Below, piece by piece: positions 48,701 to 58,285 of a stretch of DNA of 64,000 bases. A program made the position numbers and the translations under genes. Numbering within the stretch: position 1 is the stretch's first letter; every line of letters begins with the position of its first letter. The notes beneath the pieces are model-generated. The model was not told where the DNA came from. It was given only the letters and a program-made list of their open reading frames with translations, and searched no databases. Origin of the DNA: Thalassotalea litorea (GTDB lineage Bacteria; Pseudomonadota; Gammaproteobacteria; Enterobacterales; Alteromonadaceae); the NCBI RefSeq assembly GCF_005843925.1, contig NZ_VCBC01000004.1, positions 1 to 64,000 on the forward strand, written 5' to 3'.

Positions 48701-49677
48701 AAGAAGCGGTAACAGAAATCAGCTTTTTACCCTCAGATATGCCGAAAATTCAGTTTAACTGTACTAGTTGTAAATATCAGAATCTGGATCTTGGTAATGT
48801 CACTTTTTCACTCGTTAAAGGCGGCACCAATATCGCTAATTTAGAATCATTTTCCGCCGTTCGTCGAGGCTTTAGAGTGGATTTATCAGGGCAGTGGTTG
48901 GTGAATGATGAGGCGAATCTCACCGATATCCAGGGCAAATTCACCAGTAACGATATTGGCTCAGAAATGGAGCGTTTGGGTTTTGGCTCAGAAATACGAG
49001 ACAGTGGATTAAACGCCACATTCAGTTTTAATTGGCAAGGGGGGCCGCAGAATTTTGAATTGGATAGTTTGCATGGCAAAGTCAGTGCCCGCCTTGATGA
49101 CGGCTATTTAGCGGATGTTGATGATAAAGGCGCACGCTTATTAGCATTGTTTAGCATTCAGTCATTAGTGCGTAAGCTTGCTCTGGATTTTCGCGATGTA
49201 TTTGCCAAAGGGATGTTTTATAACGATATCAAAGGTGATTTTATCCTAAATGATGGGGTGATCTTTACTGACAACCTACGTATGGATGGCGTTGCCGGGA
49301 ACGTTGCGATTAAGGGGAATACCAACCTTAATGACGAGACCCTGGATTACAAAATGTCGTTTGCGCCCAAGGTTACTTCATCGATACCGATTATTCTGGC
49401 ATTTGCCATTAACCCTGCCGCAGGCCTTGGCGCGATGGTTGTCGATGAAGTTTTGCAAAAATCGGAAGTAATTTCAGTTATCAACTTTGAGCTTACCGGC
49501 ACCATCGATGAACCGGTTTTTAAAGAAGTTGAGCGTCGAAGTCGCAAAATGAAGGCCGATGAACGTAAACCGACCACAGAAATTGCATCTCCTGCTCCAC
49601 CACCTGAAAAGTCCGTGGCTAAATCGGTTGCTGCGGATAAAGAAGAGCAAGACAAAGACGATAAAGGCAATCAATAA
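45736..49677 (+). CDS. yhdP: YhdP, AsmA-like phospholipid transport protein
   Basis: 1313 residues, slightly longer than the E. coli protein (1266). One N-terminal membrane anchor (about 11-34) is followed by a very long beta-rich periplasmic body of the AsmA/TamB type. The C-terminal conserved region has NDGVIFTDNLRMDGVAGNVAIKG and INPAAGLGAMV. A Lys/Glu/Pro-rich tail ends the protein. YhdP, with TamB and YdbH, carries phospholipid from inner to outer membrane. It begins on the GTG that overlaps the rng stop. Confidence 0.94.
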   Translation: MKGVKRWLSIWLNRLYKTLAVLLVLFAVLFSAARLFLPYAHTYKASLEDYVNELYDGEISIGELSAGWKNFGPALVVKEVNVSQDKALDIKIQQIDVSLDIINSVKRRGLIAKNFHLVGATIQVNPQLLISQQDQQSNTDVQSILDLFLQKTSRFTVENSLFIVDKGETQHTFEIAQMAWLNEGDKHRGVGNIHLQGLADNSAKLLVNLKSGTEQGLAGQMYLQANNLNITPFLDTFLGERANELDSNINFRSWFDIAHGQVKNMRLRLGENTLVWDQGEQPMHLSFEQGRVDWQRIGQGNSYRLQTSPLHVKFNQQALTPLQLSIVQQQGVQHTYLSRLSLSEWGQVLPITEGLFAQYELLEQLQLQGEIEKLHYQVRPRYTLASMKMQDFSWNNVGAIPGIENFHGTVQMVDNKIFASVTSSDSELDFGEHFARPMPVTELNADIRFDYSDDHWRLQAQQINLDSDELNLEGKMTLKGATDTPTSMALGVIVNNGDISRAKYYLPLKKMSPNLVSYLNRSIFYGNLTRASVLFNGALQDFPFTDNSGIFVVDADIEQSKYQFQQDWPAIEKLKANLNFTNNSMLITAYDGVLKGIPTRNVKVAIPELKSKAGLLTVRTPVATNGERLKQLMLDSPLRQSVGETLNFINPQGDVTGWFSLDLPLTETSKAIAKGDVNFTNLSASLSAPQMSFRNIQGQLSFENSAIKADNLQMLWRELPMSIDVDGRIEDNFYQVDLGLAGNWQPEHYQGEIPEPLQPYISGPLDWQGDLALYMPKEGQFSYKLTVNSDLQEANLALPAPYRKSVGKALALSATASGRVNNSNIEVKLGEELNFFGELLHQEVRFKRSHLILGREKMFLPLEGFHITTDLQAIELQPWYSLVSDILTSIPNGSASSGTPSFIQAPERIRGNIARLKFFSQDLTDVSFNLVDKEAWWLLQLNSDEARSRVKFHHDFTRLGLEIDADFIHLMENAPQTEAQAEEQIAILEEAVTEISFLPSDMPKIQFNCTSCKYQNLDLGNVTFSLVKGGTNIANLESFSAVRRGFRVDLSGQWLVNDEANLTDIQGKFTSNDIGSEMERLGFGSEIRDSGLNATFSFNWQGGPQNFELDSLHGKVSARLDDGYLADVDDKGARLLALFSIQSLVRKLALDFRDVFAKGMFYNDIKGDFILNDGVIFTDNLRMDGVAGNVAIKGNTNLNDETLDYKMSFAPKVTSSIPIILAFAINPAAGLGAMVVDEVLQKSEVISVINFELTGTIDEPVFKEVERRSRKMKADERKPTTEIASPAPPPEKSVAKSVAADKEEQDKDDKGNQ

Positions 49678-49679
49678 CC

Positions 49680-50552
49680 ATGTGGCTTTCTGCGTTACAA
49701 ATGTCCTCTCAACCGGATGTCGATAAAAACCTCGCTGAAATAGACCGAATTTTAACCAAGCACGCAATAAAAACGGATAAAGATGAAGCGCACTTGGTTG
49801 TCCTGCCTGAATGTTGTTTATTTTTTGGCGGGCGCGACCAACAGCAATTACAGTTAGCGGAATTACTTTGTGATATGAGTCCAGGCTCAATGCAATCCGC
49901 TCTGGCAGCGCTTGCTACAAAGCACCAATGCTATTTATTGGCCGGTTCGATTCCGACGCACAGTGTAGAACCCGGAGCGGAGTCTGGGGCTAAAGCAAAG
50001 CGCTTTTCGGCTAGCAGTCTGCTATTTTCGCCATCCGGCGAACTTATCGCTGATTACCAAAAACTGCATCTGTTTGATGTCAACGTCGATGATAATACCA
50101 AAAGTTATCAAGAGTCTTTGTATACTCAACCCGGCGGCAAAGTTACCTGTGTGGATATTGACGGGATCACCATTGGTTTGGCGATTTGTTACGATTTAAG
50201 GTTTCCAGAGCTGTTTCGGGCCATGCGCCAACAAGGAGCGCAGGTGATATGCCTGCCTAGCGCCTTTACTCAGGTAACGGGAGAAGCCCACTGGCAACCA
50301 CTTTTACAAGCCAGAGCGATTGAAAACCAGGTGTATATGGTGGCTGCGGCGCAACAAGGTGTGCATGCTAATGGGCGGGAAACCTATGGCCATGCGATGG
50401 TCGTGGATCCATGGGGAGATTGCAGGGTTATTGATAGCGAAACGCAGTTAAGCGGTTTGGTATCGATTCGTTATGATCAACAGCTTATCAAGCGAGTGCG
50501 AGCCAGCATACCAGTCAATGATCATAATCGTTTTACCTTGCACTTTAACTAA
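49680..50552 (+). CDS. Carbon-nitrogen hydrolase (Nit1-like, deaminated glutathione amidase type)
   Basis: 290 residues. The nitrilase triad is visible: E44 (VVLPECC), K128 (DYQKLHLFDV) and C170 (AICYDLRFPELFR). The context after yhdP is that of the yhdP-nitrilase-tldD run in many gammaproteobacteria, where the enzyme is thought to repair deaminated glutathione. The start is two bases after the yhdP stop. Confidence 0.9.
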   Translation: MWLSALQMSSQPDVDKNLAEIDRILTKHAIKTDKDEAHLVVLPECCLFFGGRDQQQLQLAELLCDMSPGSMQSALAALATKHQCYLLAGSIPTHSVEPGAESGAKAKRFSASSLLFSPSGELIADYQKLHLFDVNVDDNTKSYQESLYTQPGGKVTCVDIDGITIGLAICYDLRFPELFRAMRQQGAQVICLPSAFTQVTGEAHWQPLLQARAIENQVYMVAAAQQGVHANGRETYGHAMVVDPWGDCRVIDSETQLSGLVSIRYDQQLIKRVRASIPVNDHNRFTLHFN

Positions 50553-50752
50553 TCCAAAAACGTCTGCTCGCCTAGTCAGCGGATTAGATTTATGGTCATA
50601 ATATTTTCCGTTGCACCGAGATTTATTTTTTAAACTATCTTGGCCGGCCGAGACTCACACGTTGAGTAATTAACTGAGCGAAAAAATGTGAGACAGTGTA
50701 ATATACACCTTAACTACTTCGTCTTTGTCAAACTAACGATTTACCCATAATT

Positions 50753-52192
50753 ATGAACCTTGTTGAACAAGAACTACTACACAGCAGTGAATTAACCCCA
50801 GATGATTTGCAGTCTACATTAGGCTTTATCTGTCAAAAACAAATTGATTATGCCGATCTCTATTTTCAGTCCTCTAATCATGAATCCTGGGTTCTGGAAG
50901 ATGGTATTGTCAAAGAAGGTTCATTTAACATTGAACGAGGCGTTGGCGTAAGAGCTGTCAGTGGTGAAAAAACCGGCTTTGCTTATTCCGATGATATCAA
51001 TTTATTAGCACTGAACCGGGCGGCAGATGCAGCACGAGGGATCACCCGTGAAAATCAAAGCTTTTCAGTTAATGCATTTTCCCAGCAACAGGTTCACAGC
51101 GTTTATGGTGCTCAGAATCCATTAGGAAGTTTGAATCAAGAGCAGAAAATCGCACTTTTACATGATGTGGAAGCATCGGCTAGACAAGCCGATTCTCGGG
51201 TAAAACAAGTCATTGCAAGTTTATCCGGTGTTTACGAAAAAGTTTTAGTTGCTGCCAGTGATGGTACGTATGCAACGGATATCCGTCCATTGGTTCGTCT
51301 TAATTGTTCGGTGTTGGTGGAAGAAAATGGCCAACGTGAACGCGGCAGCAGTGGCGGTGGTGGTCGATTCGGCTATGACTATTTTTTCGAAGTGTATAAT
51401 CACCAACCTCGATTTCAATATTTTGCCAAAGAAGCGGTACGCCAGGCTCTTGTCAATCTACATGCAGTAGATGCACCAGCCGGCACATTACCGGTTGTAC
51501 TCGGTGCGGGTTGGCCCGGCGTCTTGTTGCATGAAGCCGTTGGGCATGGTCTTGAAGGGGACTTTAACCGCAAAGGTTCTTCCGCATTTTCCGGAAAAAT
51601 TGGCGAGCAAGTGGCGTCTGAACTTTGTACCGTTGTTGATGATGGCACCCTGGAAAATCGCCGAGGTTCGATGAGTATCGATGACGAAGGAACACCAGGG
51701 CAATACAATGTTCTTATCGAAAAAGGCATTTTAAAAGGCTATATGCAGGACAAACAGAACGCCAGGCTAATGGGAGTAAACCCAACCGGTAATGGCCGTC
51801 GTGAGTCCTATGCGCATTTGCCGATGCCGCGCATGACCAATACTTATATGCTAAATGGTCCACACAGCAAAGATGATATCATCGCATCCGTTGAAAAAGG
51901 CATTTATGCACCGAATTTTGCCGGCGGTCAGGTGGATATCACCAGTGGCAAATTTGTGTTTACTACCGCAGAAGCCTACCTTATCGAAAATGGTAAAATT
52001 ACCACGGCCGTCAAGGGAGCAACCTTGATAGGCTCTGGACCTGAGGCAATGAAAAAAATCAGTATGGTCGCCGATGATCTGGCCTTAGATCATGGGGTCG
52101 GTGTTTGTGGTAAAGATGGTCAAAGCGTGCCTGTAGGCGTTGGCCAGCCAACAGTCAAAGTAGACGAGCTGACGATAGGCGGCACCAATTAA
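50753..52192 (+). CDS. tldD: Metalloprotease TldD
   Basis: 479 residues. TldD is the catalytic half of the TldD/TldE protease that degrades unfolded peptides and matures microcin B17. The zinc motif is [11 protein letters not shown] with H260 and H264 as ligands. The partner TldE (PmbA) is encoded about 1.2 kb downstream, past a small gene and the divergent darP. Confidence 0.97.
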   Translation: MNLVEQELLHSSELTPDDLQSTLGFICQKQIDYADLYFQSSNHESWVLEDGIVKEGSFNIERGVGVRAVSGEKTGFAYSDDINLLALNRAADAARGITRENQSFSVNAFSQQQVHSVYGAQNPLGSLNQEQKIALLHDVEASARQADSRVKQVIASLSGVYEKVLVAASDGTYATDIRPLVRLNCSVLVEENGQRERGSSGGGGRFGYDYFFEVYNHQPRFQYFAKEAVRQALVNLHAVDAPAGTLPVVLGAGWPGVLLHEAVGHGLEGDFNRKGSSAFSGKIGEQVASELCTVVDDGTLENRRGSMSIDDEGTPGQYNVLIEKGILKGYMQDKQNARLMGVNPTGNGRRESYAHLPMPRMTNTYMLNGPHSKDDIIASVEKGIYAPNFAGGQVDITSGKFVFTTAEAYLIENGKITTAVKGATLIGSGPEAMKKISMVADDLALDHGVGVCGKDGQSVPVGVGQPTVKVDELTIGGTN

Positions 52193-52390
52193 CCACTATT
52201 ATTTGGCGACGGATAATATAGATACAAAGAATCTGACAACTGCGCTTTATTCCTATCTTGAGGATTTATCACGTTTTTCAGGATTTGAGTAAGCGTTGTC
52301 ATTGCAGAAAAAACAGGTTATTGTCATTTAAGTTATTGAAAATTGAGCACAGGATGTATGCTCAAGGTGTGTCTGACAGGGATGGAGGCA

Positions 52391-52720
52391 ATGAAAAAAT
52401 TACTGCTTGGTTTGATAGCCGTCGTGATTGGCGTACTGGTGAAGCAAGGTGTGATTTTCAATGCTTCAGAGCCTGATTTTCAACGCTCGGCTGAGTCGGT
52501 ATTGAGCGAAGCAATGATGCAGGTGGATCAGTTGTGTCTTGACCGTGCAAAAGGACATTCAGACAGCTTTGATTACCATAACTGTCTTGATACTGCCCAC
52601 GCCTATGAAGATCTTTGTAAGCAACGCATTTTATCTCAAATCCCTTCGAATCTAACGTCACTTGCCCTGGTAAATCAAAACAAAAGACGAATGCAAAAAT
52701 GCATTGTGCCATCCAGCTAA
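52391..52720 (+). CDS. Small secreted or anchored protein, unknown
   Basis: 110 residues from the ATG at 52391, with GGAGG five bases upstream. An N-terminal hydrophobic segment (about 4-19) precedes a mostly helical, polar domain with four cysteines (QLCLDRA, NCLDTA, LCKQR, KCIVPSS) that could form two disulfides. No family recognised. It converges on darP. Confidence 0.65.
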   Translation: MKKLLLGLIAVVIGVLVKQGVIFNASEPDFQRSAESVLSEAMMQVDQLCLDRAKGHSDSFDYHNCLDTAHAYEDLCKQRILSQIPSNLTSLALVNQNKRRMQKCIVPSS

Positions 52721-52734
52721 CATTGCCATTCACT

Positions 52735-53259
52735 TTATAGTGGAATATTTTCCGACAGATATTTATAAAGCTCTTTAAAACTTTTGCCCGTTTTGCCAGA
52801 TTTCATTTCTTTGGCAGCTTGGCGTGTTAACTGACGTAATCGTTGGCGCTCAAAGCCTTCATGCTCAGCAAGCAGACTTTCAACAGCATCATTACCGCCA
52901 TGAATCAACGCTTCACGCATTTGTTCCAGTTTGGCGACTCGAATATGTTCCTGAGCATGCTTATTGGTAATTTTATCGTAAGCGAGCCTGACCGCTTCTT
53001 CGTTATCACCGTGCAATTGCTTCGAGATAAATTGAATGTTGCGATGAAATGCGTCGTGTTTATTACGAATTTTATCGGCTAACGCTAAGGCTTGCATAAT
53101 TTCTTCGTTCAGAGGCAACATGCCACGTTGCTTTACGCTTAACTTCGAGAGTTTAATGGAAAATTCCTGCAGCTCTTTCATATCCCGTTTTAATTCGGAT
53201 TTGCTGACGTAGATGATTTCTTCATCTTGCTGCGCGTCATTATCGTGCTCTTTACTCAT
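52735..53259 (-). CDS. darP: Ribosome maturation protein DarP (YjgA, DUF615)
   Basis: 174 residues, all-helical and highly charged. KSELKRDMKELQEFSIKLSKLSVKQRGMLPL and RLRQLTRQAAKEM are family blocks. DarP binds pre-50S particles and helps the peptidyl-transferase centre to fold. It is divergent from tldE as in E. coli. Confidence 0.94.
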   Translation of the reverse strand: MSKEHDNDAQQDEEIIYVSKSELKRDMKELQEFSIKLSKLSVKQRGMLPLNEEIMQALALADKIRNKHDAFHRNIQFISKQLHGDNEEAVRLAYDKITNKHAQEHIRVAKLEQMREALIHGGNDAVESLLAEHEGFERQRLRQLTRQAAKEMKSGKTGKSFKELYKYLSENIPL

Positions 53260-53384
53260 GAATTTCTAGTTCCCGGCGAATTATGCCGAAATTATACATC
53301 ATTCCCACCACTTTATTCATCATCCTGTTGATCTCTATGGTAAGCTTGCAGGCAAGTATTAACATAATCTTTTGGAATTCAACC

Positions 53385-54728
53385 ATGTCAGACCCGCAAA
53401 TCCTGACCGAACAGATGCAACAGGTAAAACAACGACTCGCAGAGGTATTGGCAAAAGCCAAACAGCTAGGCGCCGATGCGGCTGAGGCATCGATGAGTAA
53501 GCAACAAGGCTTGAGTGTTGCGACTCGGTTTGGTGAAGTCGAAACGGTTGAATTTACCAATGATGGAGCTCTTGGTATCACTGTCTATCAAGAGGGCAGA
53601 AAAGGTTCAGCGTCGACTGCGGATCTCTCAGATGGCGCTCTGGAACAAGCGGTTAAAGCGGCGATTGAAATTGCAAAATATACATCAGTAGATCCTTGCT
53701 CAGGTTTGGCTGATGCCGAACTGCTGGCGTATCAACCAAAAGACTTAGATTTGTATCATCCCCATACTTTTACTTCTGAGCAGGCGATTGATATTGCCAA
53801 AGCAACTGAATTGTTCGCATTAGAGTCGGATGAACGATTAACGAATTCCGATGGCGCTAATTTTGCCAGCTACGAAGGATTTAAAGTTTATGGTAACAGC
53901 CATGGCCAACTTGTTGGCTATCCGAGCAGTCGTCATTCGTTAAGCTGTATGATGATCGCCAGTGCCGGCGATGAAATGCAACGAGATTATGCCTATAGCG
54001 TCAGCCGCGATTATCAAGATTTATGGACGCCTGAACAGGTAGGTTCAATAGCAGCCAAAGAGACCATTAGTCGATTAGGCACTCGAAAAATTGCCACACA
54101 AAAAGTGCCGGTACTGTTTCGAGCCGATATTGCTAATGGCATATTTGGCCATTTAATTGCCGCAATCAGCGGTGGTAATTTATACCGCAAGTCATCGTTT
54201 TTACTCGATGCTCTGGGAGATAAAATATTTCCTGAGCACTTAAATATCGTCGAGCGTCCACACATATTAAAAGGACTGGCCAGTAGCAGTTTTGACTCGG
54301 AAGGGGTAAAAACCTCGGATATGGACATTATTGACAGCGGAGTTTTACAAAACTTCCTGTTAACCAGTTATTCAGCGAGAAAAATGCAGGCCCAAACGAA
54401 TGGTCATGCCGGTGGTATCCATAATTGGCAAGTTTCCGCCAACGGTGGTGACTTCGATGCCATGTTAAAGCAATTAGGCACGGGCTTATTGGTGACTGAA
54501 TTGATGGGACAAGGGGTAAACATTGTTAACGGTGATTACTCCCGTGGCGCGGCTGGATTCTGGGTCGAAAATGGTGAAATTGCATTCCCCGTTGCGGAAG
54601 TGACCATTGCTGGCAATCTCAAAGATATGTTCAAGAGCTTGGCGCTCACCGGTAGTGATTATGACGAGCGAGGCAGTATTCGTACCGGTTCGGTACTCAT
54701 CGAACAGATGCAGGTCTCAGGGCAATAA
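53385..54728 (+). CDS. tldE: TldE (PmbA), non-catalytic partner of TldD
   Basis: 447 residues from the ATG at 53385, with TTGGAA about nine bases upstream. The frame is open for another 34 codons upstream, but that part is hydrophobic and unlike the family. It has the TldD-like fold (TRFGEVETVEFTNDGALGITVY; NGHAGGIHNWQVS) but lacks the HExxxH zinc motif of TldD, as expected for TldE. Confidence 0.95.
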   Translation: MSDPQILTEQMQQVKQRLAEVLAKAKQLGADAAEASMSKQQGLSVATRFGEVETVEFTNDGALGITVYQEGRKGSASTADLSDGALEQAVKAAIEIAKYTSVDPCSGLADAELLAYQPKDLDLYHPHTFTSEQAIDIAKATELFALESDERLTNSDGANFASYEGFKVYGNSHGQLVGYPSSRHSLSCMMIASAGDEMQRDYAYSVSRDYQDLWTPEQVGSIAAKETISRLGTRKIATQKVPVLFRADIANGIFGHLIAAISGGNLYRKSSFLLDALGDKIFPEHLNIVERPHILKGLASSSFDSEGVKTSDMDIIDSGVLQNFLLTSYSARKMQAQTNGHAGGIHNWQVSANGGDFDAMLKQLGTGLLVTELMGQGVNIVNGDYSRGAAGFWVENGEIAFPVAEVTIAGNLKDMFKSLALTGSDYDERGSIRTGSVLIEQMQVSGQ

Positions 54729-54736
54729 CTGCATCG

Positions 54737-55000
54737 TTAACTTACTTCAGAGATAAGAATTAACAATCCAGTTACCAATAACAACGCAAGACCACCAAAG
54801 GTGAGTCTTGCTGGGTACTGGGCATCACGCCAATGCAGCGCGCAATACAGAATTGCGGGTAAAAACAGGAAGTTCAACCAGCCAAACACGTATTGTTTTT
54901 TGCCAAGTGCATGGATTGCACTAAACAATGAGCCGACGATAACCAACATCAGACCCACTGCACCTAAACATAAAATGGTGACAGACAACCATAAATCCAT
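54737..55000 (-). CDS. Small membrane protein, unknown
   Basis: 87 residues with three hydrophobic segments (about 5-27, 38-56, 66-84). AGAGGT precedes the ATG. No family recognised. It converges on tldE, with eight bases between the stops. Confidence 0.6.
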   Translation of the reverse strand: MDLWLSVTILCLGAVGLMLVIVGSLFSAIHALGKKQYVFGWLNFLFLPAILYCALHWRDAQYPARLTFGGLALLLVTGLLILISEVS

Positions 55001-55160
55001 AAAATAAACCTCTTAATTCAATTACTACAGACATGCACTCAAACGACCGCCGAGGCATTATTGCCGAACCTTAGTTGTTCGCAACCCTGGTGTTTTGAAA
55101 GCGTGATTTGATTGTAAAATCAATCGTGTATGAATGATTTAGTTTGCGTTTGAGTACCTT

Positions 55161-56519
55161 CTAGCTCAGCAATAATGTTGCGGTGCCAAGGAAAGCAAAA
55201 ATACCCACGACATCGGTAACGGTGGTGAGAATAACACTACCCGCCAGAGCTGGATCGATTTTCATGCGCTTTAATAATAGCGGCACCGTCACACCGGCAA
55301 CGCCCGCGGCTGTCAGGTTCATCAACATCGCAAAGGCAATAATCCCGCCGAGTAATAAATCCTGTTTCCAGATAGCGACGATTCCAGCAACTAATATGGC
55401 CCAGATCAGTCCGTTTAAAAAGCCGATTGCCAGCTCTTTTGTAAAGATGCTGCGGGCGTTACTGTCGCCGATATGTCCTAACGCCATACCGCGAATGACC
55501 AGGGTCAGGGTTTGGCCTCCGGCAACACCACCCATACTGGGCACTAAGGTATTGAGTACCGCTAAAATTGCCATCTGCGACAGAATGCCTTCAAACATCG
55601 AAGATACCGCCACGGCAAGTAATGCGGTGATCATATTTACACCAAGCCATATTGAACGTTGCCGGGTACTTTTGATGACCGGTGCGAAGGTATCCGCTTC
55701 GTCATCAAGACCGGCCATACTTAGCATCGAATGCTCAGCATCTTCACGGATGATATCAATGACATCATCGATGGTGATACGACCGAGCAAATGTCCTTCT
55801 TCATCCAGTACCGGTGCCGAAAACCAGTCATAACGTTCAAATAACGTGGCAACTTCGGTATCGGTAGAGTTTACGTGGACCGGCACCGTATTGTAATCGG
55901 TGATTTCGGCAATCGTTTGTTCAGGACGTGCGGTGACTAAGTCAGCTAAAGAGACCGAGCCGATAAATTTGTCATTGCGGGACACGACGTAAAAAGAATC
56001 GGTCGCTTCCGGTAACTCACCTTTGAGGCGTAAATAACGAAGAATAACATCGATCGTCACATCCGGGCGCAGAGTGATGGTATCGGTATTCATGATACCG
56101 CCCGCGGTGTCTTCTTCGTAGGACAGTGCTTGTTCTACCCGGGCTCTGTCTTGGGTATCCATTGAGCCCAGAACTTCCTGGTAAACCGCATCGGGCAGAG
56201 TACGTAATACCTCGGCCAAATCATCGATATCCATACCTTCAGCAACGGCGGCGACCTTTTCAGGATCCATACTTTTCAGTATGCCTTTACGCACTTCCTC
56301 AGAGAGTTCTTCGAGGATTTCACCGTGTAAGTCGGGATCGACGAGTTGCCAGAGCAGGTTACGAGATTTTGATGTGGAGGATTCCAGCAGCAGGGCAATG
56401 TCATAAGCAGGCATAGTCTGGAACATTTTTCGGACGTAAACAAACATACCGCTTTGTAAAGCGGTATTGATTTCTAAAAAACGTTGTTGACTAAAATCTT
56501 GCTCTGAAGTTTCCGGCAT
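55161..56519 (-). CDS. mgtE: MgtE magnesium transporter
   Basis: 452 residues. An N-terminal superhelical domain (about 15-135), paired CBS domains (about 135-260) that sense Mg2+, and five membrane helices (about 285-450) with PSMGGVAGGQTLTLVIRG, the conserved pore motif. It forms a dimeric Mg2+ channel that closes when internal Mg2+ is high. No M-box riboswitch is seen in the 166 bases upstream. Confidence 0.96.
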   Translation of the reverse strand: MPETSEQDFSQQRFLEINTALQSGMFVYVRKMFQTMPAYDIALLLESSTSKSRNLLWQLVDPDLHGEILEELSEEVRKGILKSMDPEKVAAVAEGMDIDDLAEVLRTLPDAVYQEVLGSMDTQDRARVEQALSYEEDTAGGIMNTDTITLRPDVTIDVILRYLRLKGELPEATDSFYVVSRNDKFIGSVSLADLVTARPEQTIAEITDYNTVPVHVNSTDTEVATLFERYDWFSAPVLDEEGHLLGRITIDDVIDIIREDAEHSMLSMAGLDDEADTFAPVIKSTRQRSIWLGVNMITALLAVAVSSMFEGILSQMAILAVLNTLVPSMGGVAGGQTLTLVIRGMALGHIGDSNARSIFTKELAIGFLNGLIWAILVAGIVAIWKQDLLLGGIIAFAMLMNLTAAGVAGVTVPLLLKRMKIDPALAGSVILTTVTDVVGIFAFLGTATLLLS

Positions 56520-56685
56520 GAATCACCCTGAGCCGCAGTTAAAGCAGTTTTTTTCGGGCCATTAGGTAACCGGCCGAAAATCTTTAAGAATTATTCGCAA
56601 GTGTATCTTATGTTAATAAAATGTTCAGCTATTTTATCTCTGGCGTGATGAAAATCATTACCGTATTCGCTGATTACGTTTGACC

Positions 56686-56961
56686 TTACTCGGGCTCGTC
56701 AAAACGATCGCTGAATAACTGACAAACTGCCTCTAACGCCGATTGTGCATCTTCACCTTCGGCGGTAACCAGCACTTCCTTACCCTGACTGCCAGTTAAT
56801 AGCATTAACGCCATAATTGAATCTGCCTGAGCGTGTTTATCTTCAAGCTGTAGAGTAATGGCGGCATCAAATTTTTGGGTAAGCTTGGCCAGTTTGGTGG
56901 CTGCACGGGCGTGCAAGCCAAGTTTATTGACGATGGTGACTTTATTCTGACATTTATTCAT
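56686..56961 (-). CDS. ptsO: HPr-like phosphocarrier NPr
   Basis: 91 residues. The phosphorylated histidine is H17 in LGLHARAATKLAKL. NPr passes phosphate from EINtr to EIIANtr in the nitrogen PTS. It overlaps rapZ by four bases. Confidence 0.95.
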   Translation of the reverse strand: MNKCQNKVTIVNKLGLHARAATKLAKLTQKFDAAITLQLEDKHAQADSIMALMLLTGSQGKEVLVTAEGEDAQSALEAVCQLFSDRFDEPE

Positions 56962-57806
56962 TTGCCGGTTAAATCCCGGTGGCGGATCTGCACATCATTT
57001 TCTTGTTTATCGAAATGCTTTGCCAGGGTTTCAGCAATATAAACGCTGCGATGCTGGCCACCGGTACAACCAATGGCAATGGTTAAATAGGTACGGTTAT
57101 TACGTTCCAAGTGAGGTAACCAAGTCATCAGAAAACTATTAATCTGCCAAACAAATTTCGTCACAATCGGTTGACTGGCGAAAAAATCCTGAACTTCCTG
57201 ATCGGTACCGGTTTTATGTTTTAATTCCTGCTCCCAGAATGGGTTTGGTAAAAACCGCCCATCAAAAACAAAATCAGCGTCATTAGGGACACCATTTTTA
57301 AAACCAAATGATTCGAACACAATGACCATATTGCCTGTTTTCGAGCCGAGTACTCGTTCACGGACGATATCTGCAAGTTGATGAGGGGTTAGCATGGAAG
57401 TGTCAATGTAGAGGTCGGTGCGCTCTGCGACGGGCTCGAGCAAGGTTTTTTCTAATTCAATCGCCTGATCAAGTGCCATGTCTTTCTTAATCAGAGGATG
57501 CAAACGCCGGGTTTCGCTGTAACGGCGAATTAACTCATCATCATCGGCATCAAGGTACAGTACATTTAGCTCAACGGTATTGGGCAGGTAATTAATGATT
57601 TCCCGTGCATCTTCTGGATTATTCGGAAGATTACGAACATCGAGTGAAACTGCGACTTTGTCATAGTCATTAATGACCGTATGGGTCAGTGCAGGGAGTA
57701 GGTTAACCGGAATATTATCGACACAATAGTAGCCGAGATCTTCGAGCACTCGCAATGCTACGGATTTACCGGAACCTGAACGGCCGCTGACAATTATCAG
57801 TTTCAT
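56958..57806 (-). CDS. rapZ: RNase adapter protein RapZ
   Basis: 282 residues. Walker A GRSGSGKS (8-15) and the C-terminal block AIGCTGGQHRSVYIAE are diagnostic. RapZ binds glucosamine-6-phosphate and directs RNase E to the GlmZ small RNA in enterobacteria; in other groups the role is less clear. It lies 10 bases after ptsN in the rpoN-hpf-ptsN-rapZ-ptsO run. Confidence 0.96.
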   Translation of the reverse strand: MKLIIVSGRSGSGKSVALRVLEDLGYYCVDNIPVNLLPALTHTVINDYDKVAVSLDVRNLPNNPEDAREIINYLPNTVELNVLYLDADDDELIRRYSETRRLHPLIKKDMALDQAIELEKTLLEPVAERTDLYIDTSMLTPHQLADIVRERVLGSKTGNMVIVFESFGFKNGVPNDADFVFDGRFLPNPFWEQELKHKTGTDQEVQDFFASQPIVTKFVWQINSFLMTWLPHLERNNRTYLTIAIGCTGGQHRSVYIAETLAKHFDKQENDVQIRHRDLTGK

Positions 57807-57816
57807 TGGACTTTCC

Positions 57817-58272
57817 TTAGTCTTGCTGACCTGTGGCCATTTTAAATAGTTGTTCTGAACTTTGGCATTTACGGATGCGTTTCGCGTTTCCTTTATCGCC
57901 TAAAAATGCGGCAATGGCAGCCAGGGTCTGTAGATGTTGTTGACAGTGATCTTCCGGAACAAATAAGGCGAAGAAAATGTCGACCGGTTGATCGTCTATC
58001 GCGTCGAATGACACCGGTTTTTCGGTGGTAATCAATACCGCGATAATCTGTTGGTGATCTAAAAGTCTGCCATGGGGAATCGCGATGCCCTTGCCGATAC
58101 CGGTGCTGGAAAGTTTTTCCCGGGCAACCAGTGCATTGAGCAACTCTTTCTCTGTGGCATTTTTGAACGCATTGGCCGCGATCCGACTAATTTGTTGTAG
58201 CACACCCTTTTTACTGGTTCCCGGTACTGCACATACGGTGCAGTCCGGAGATAATAATTGTTCTAATTTCAT
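57817..58272 (-). CDS. ptsN: Nitrogen PTS enzyme EIIA-Ntr
   Basis: 151 residues. The phosphorylated histidine is H67 in GIAIPHGRL. EIIANtr regulates potassium and phosphate systems by its phosphorylation state. It follows hpf by 13 bases. Confidence 0.95.
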   Translation of the reverse strand: MKLEQLLSPDCTVCAVPGTSKKGVLQQISRIAANAFKNATEKELLNALVAREKLSSTGIGKGIAIPHGRLLDHQQIIAVLITTEKPVSFDAIDDQPVDIFFALFVPEDHCQQHLQTLAAIAAFLGDKGNAKRIRKCQSSEQLFKMATGQQD

Positions 58273-58285
58273 CGATACATTTTAG

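Noticed and set aside
53283-53384. Signal-like N-terminal extension of TldE
   Set aside because: TldE is cytoplasmic and the family starts at the ATG at 53385; the upstream codons overlap the promoter region shared with darP.
56520-56685. Mg2+ riboswitch before mgtE
   Set aside because: Only 166 bases lie upstream, and I could not find the conserved M-box core.
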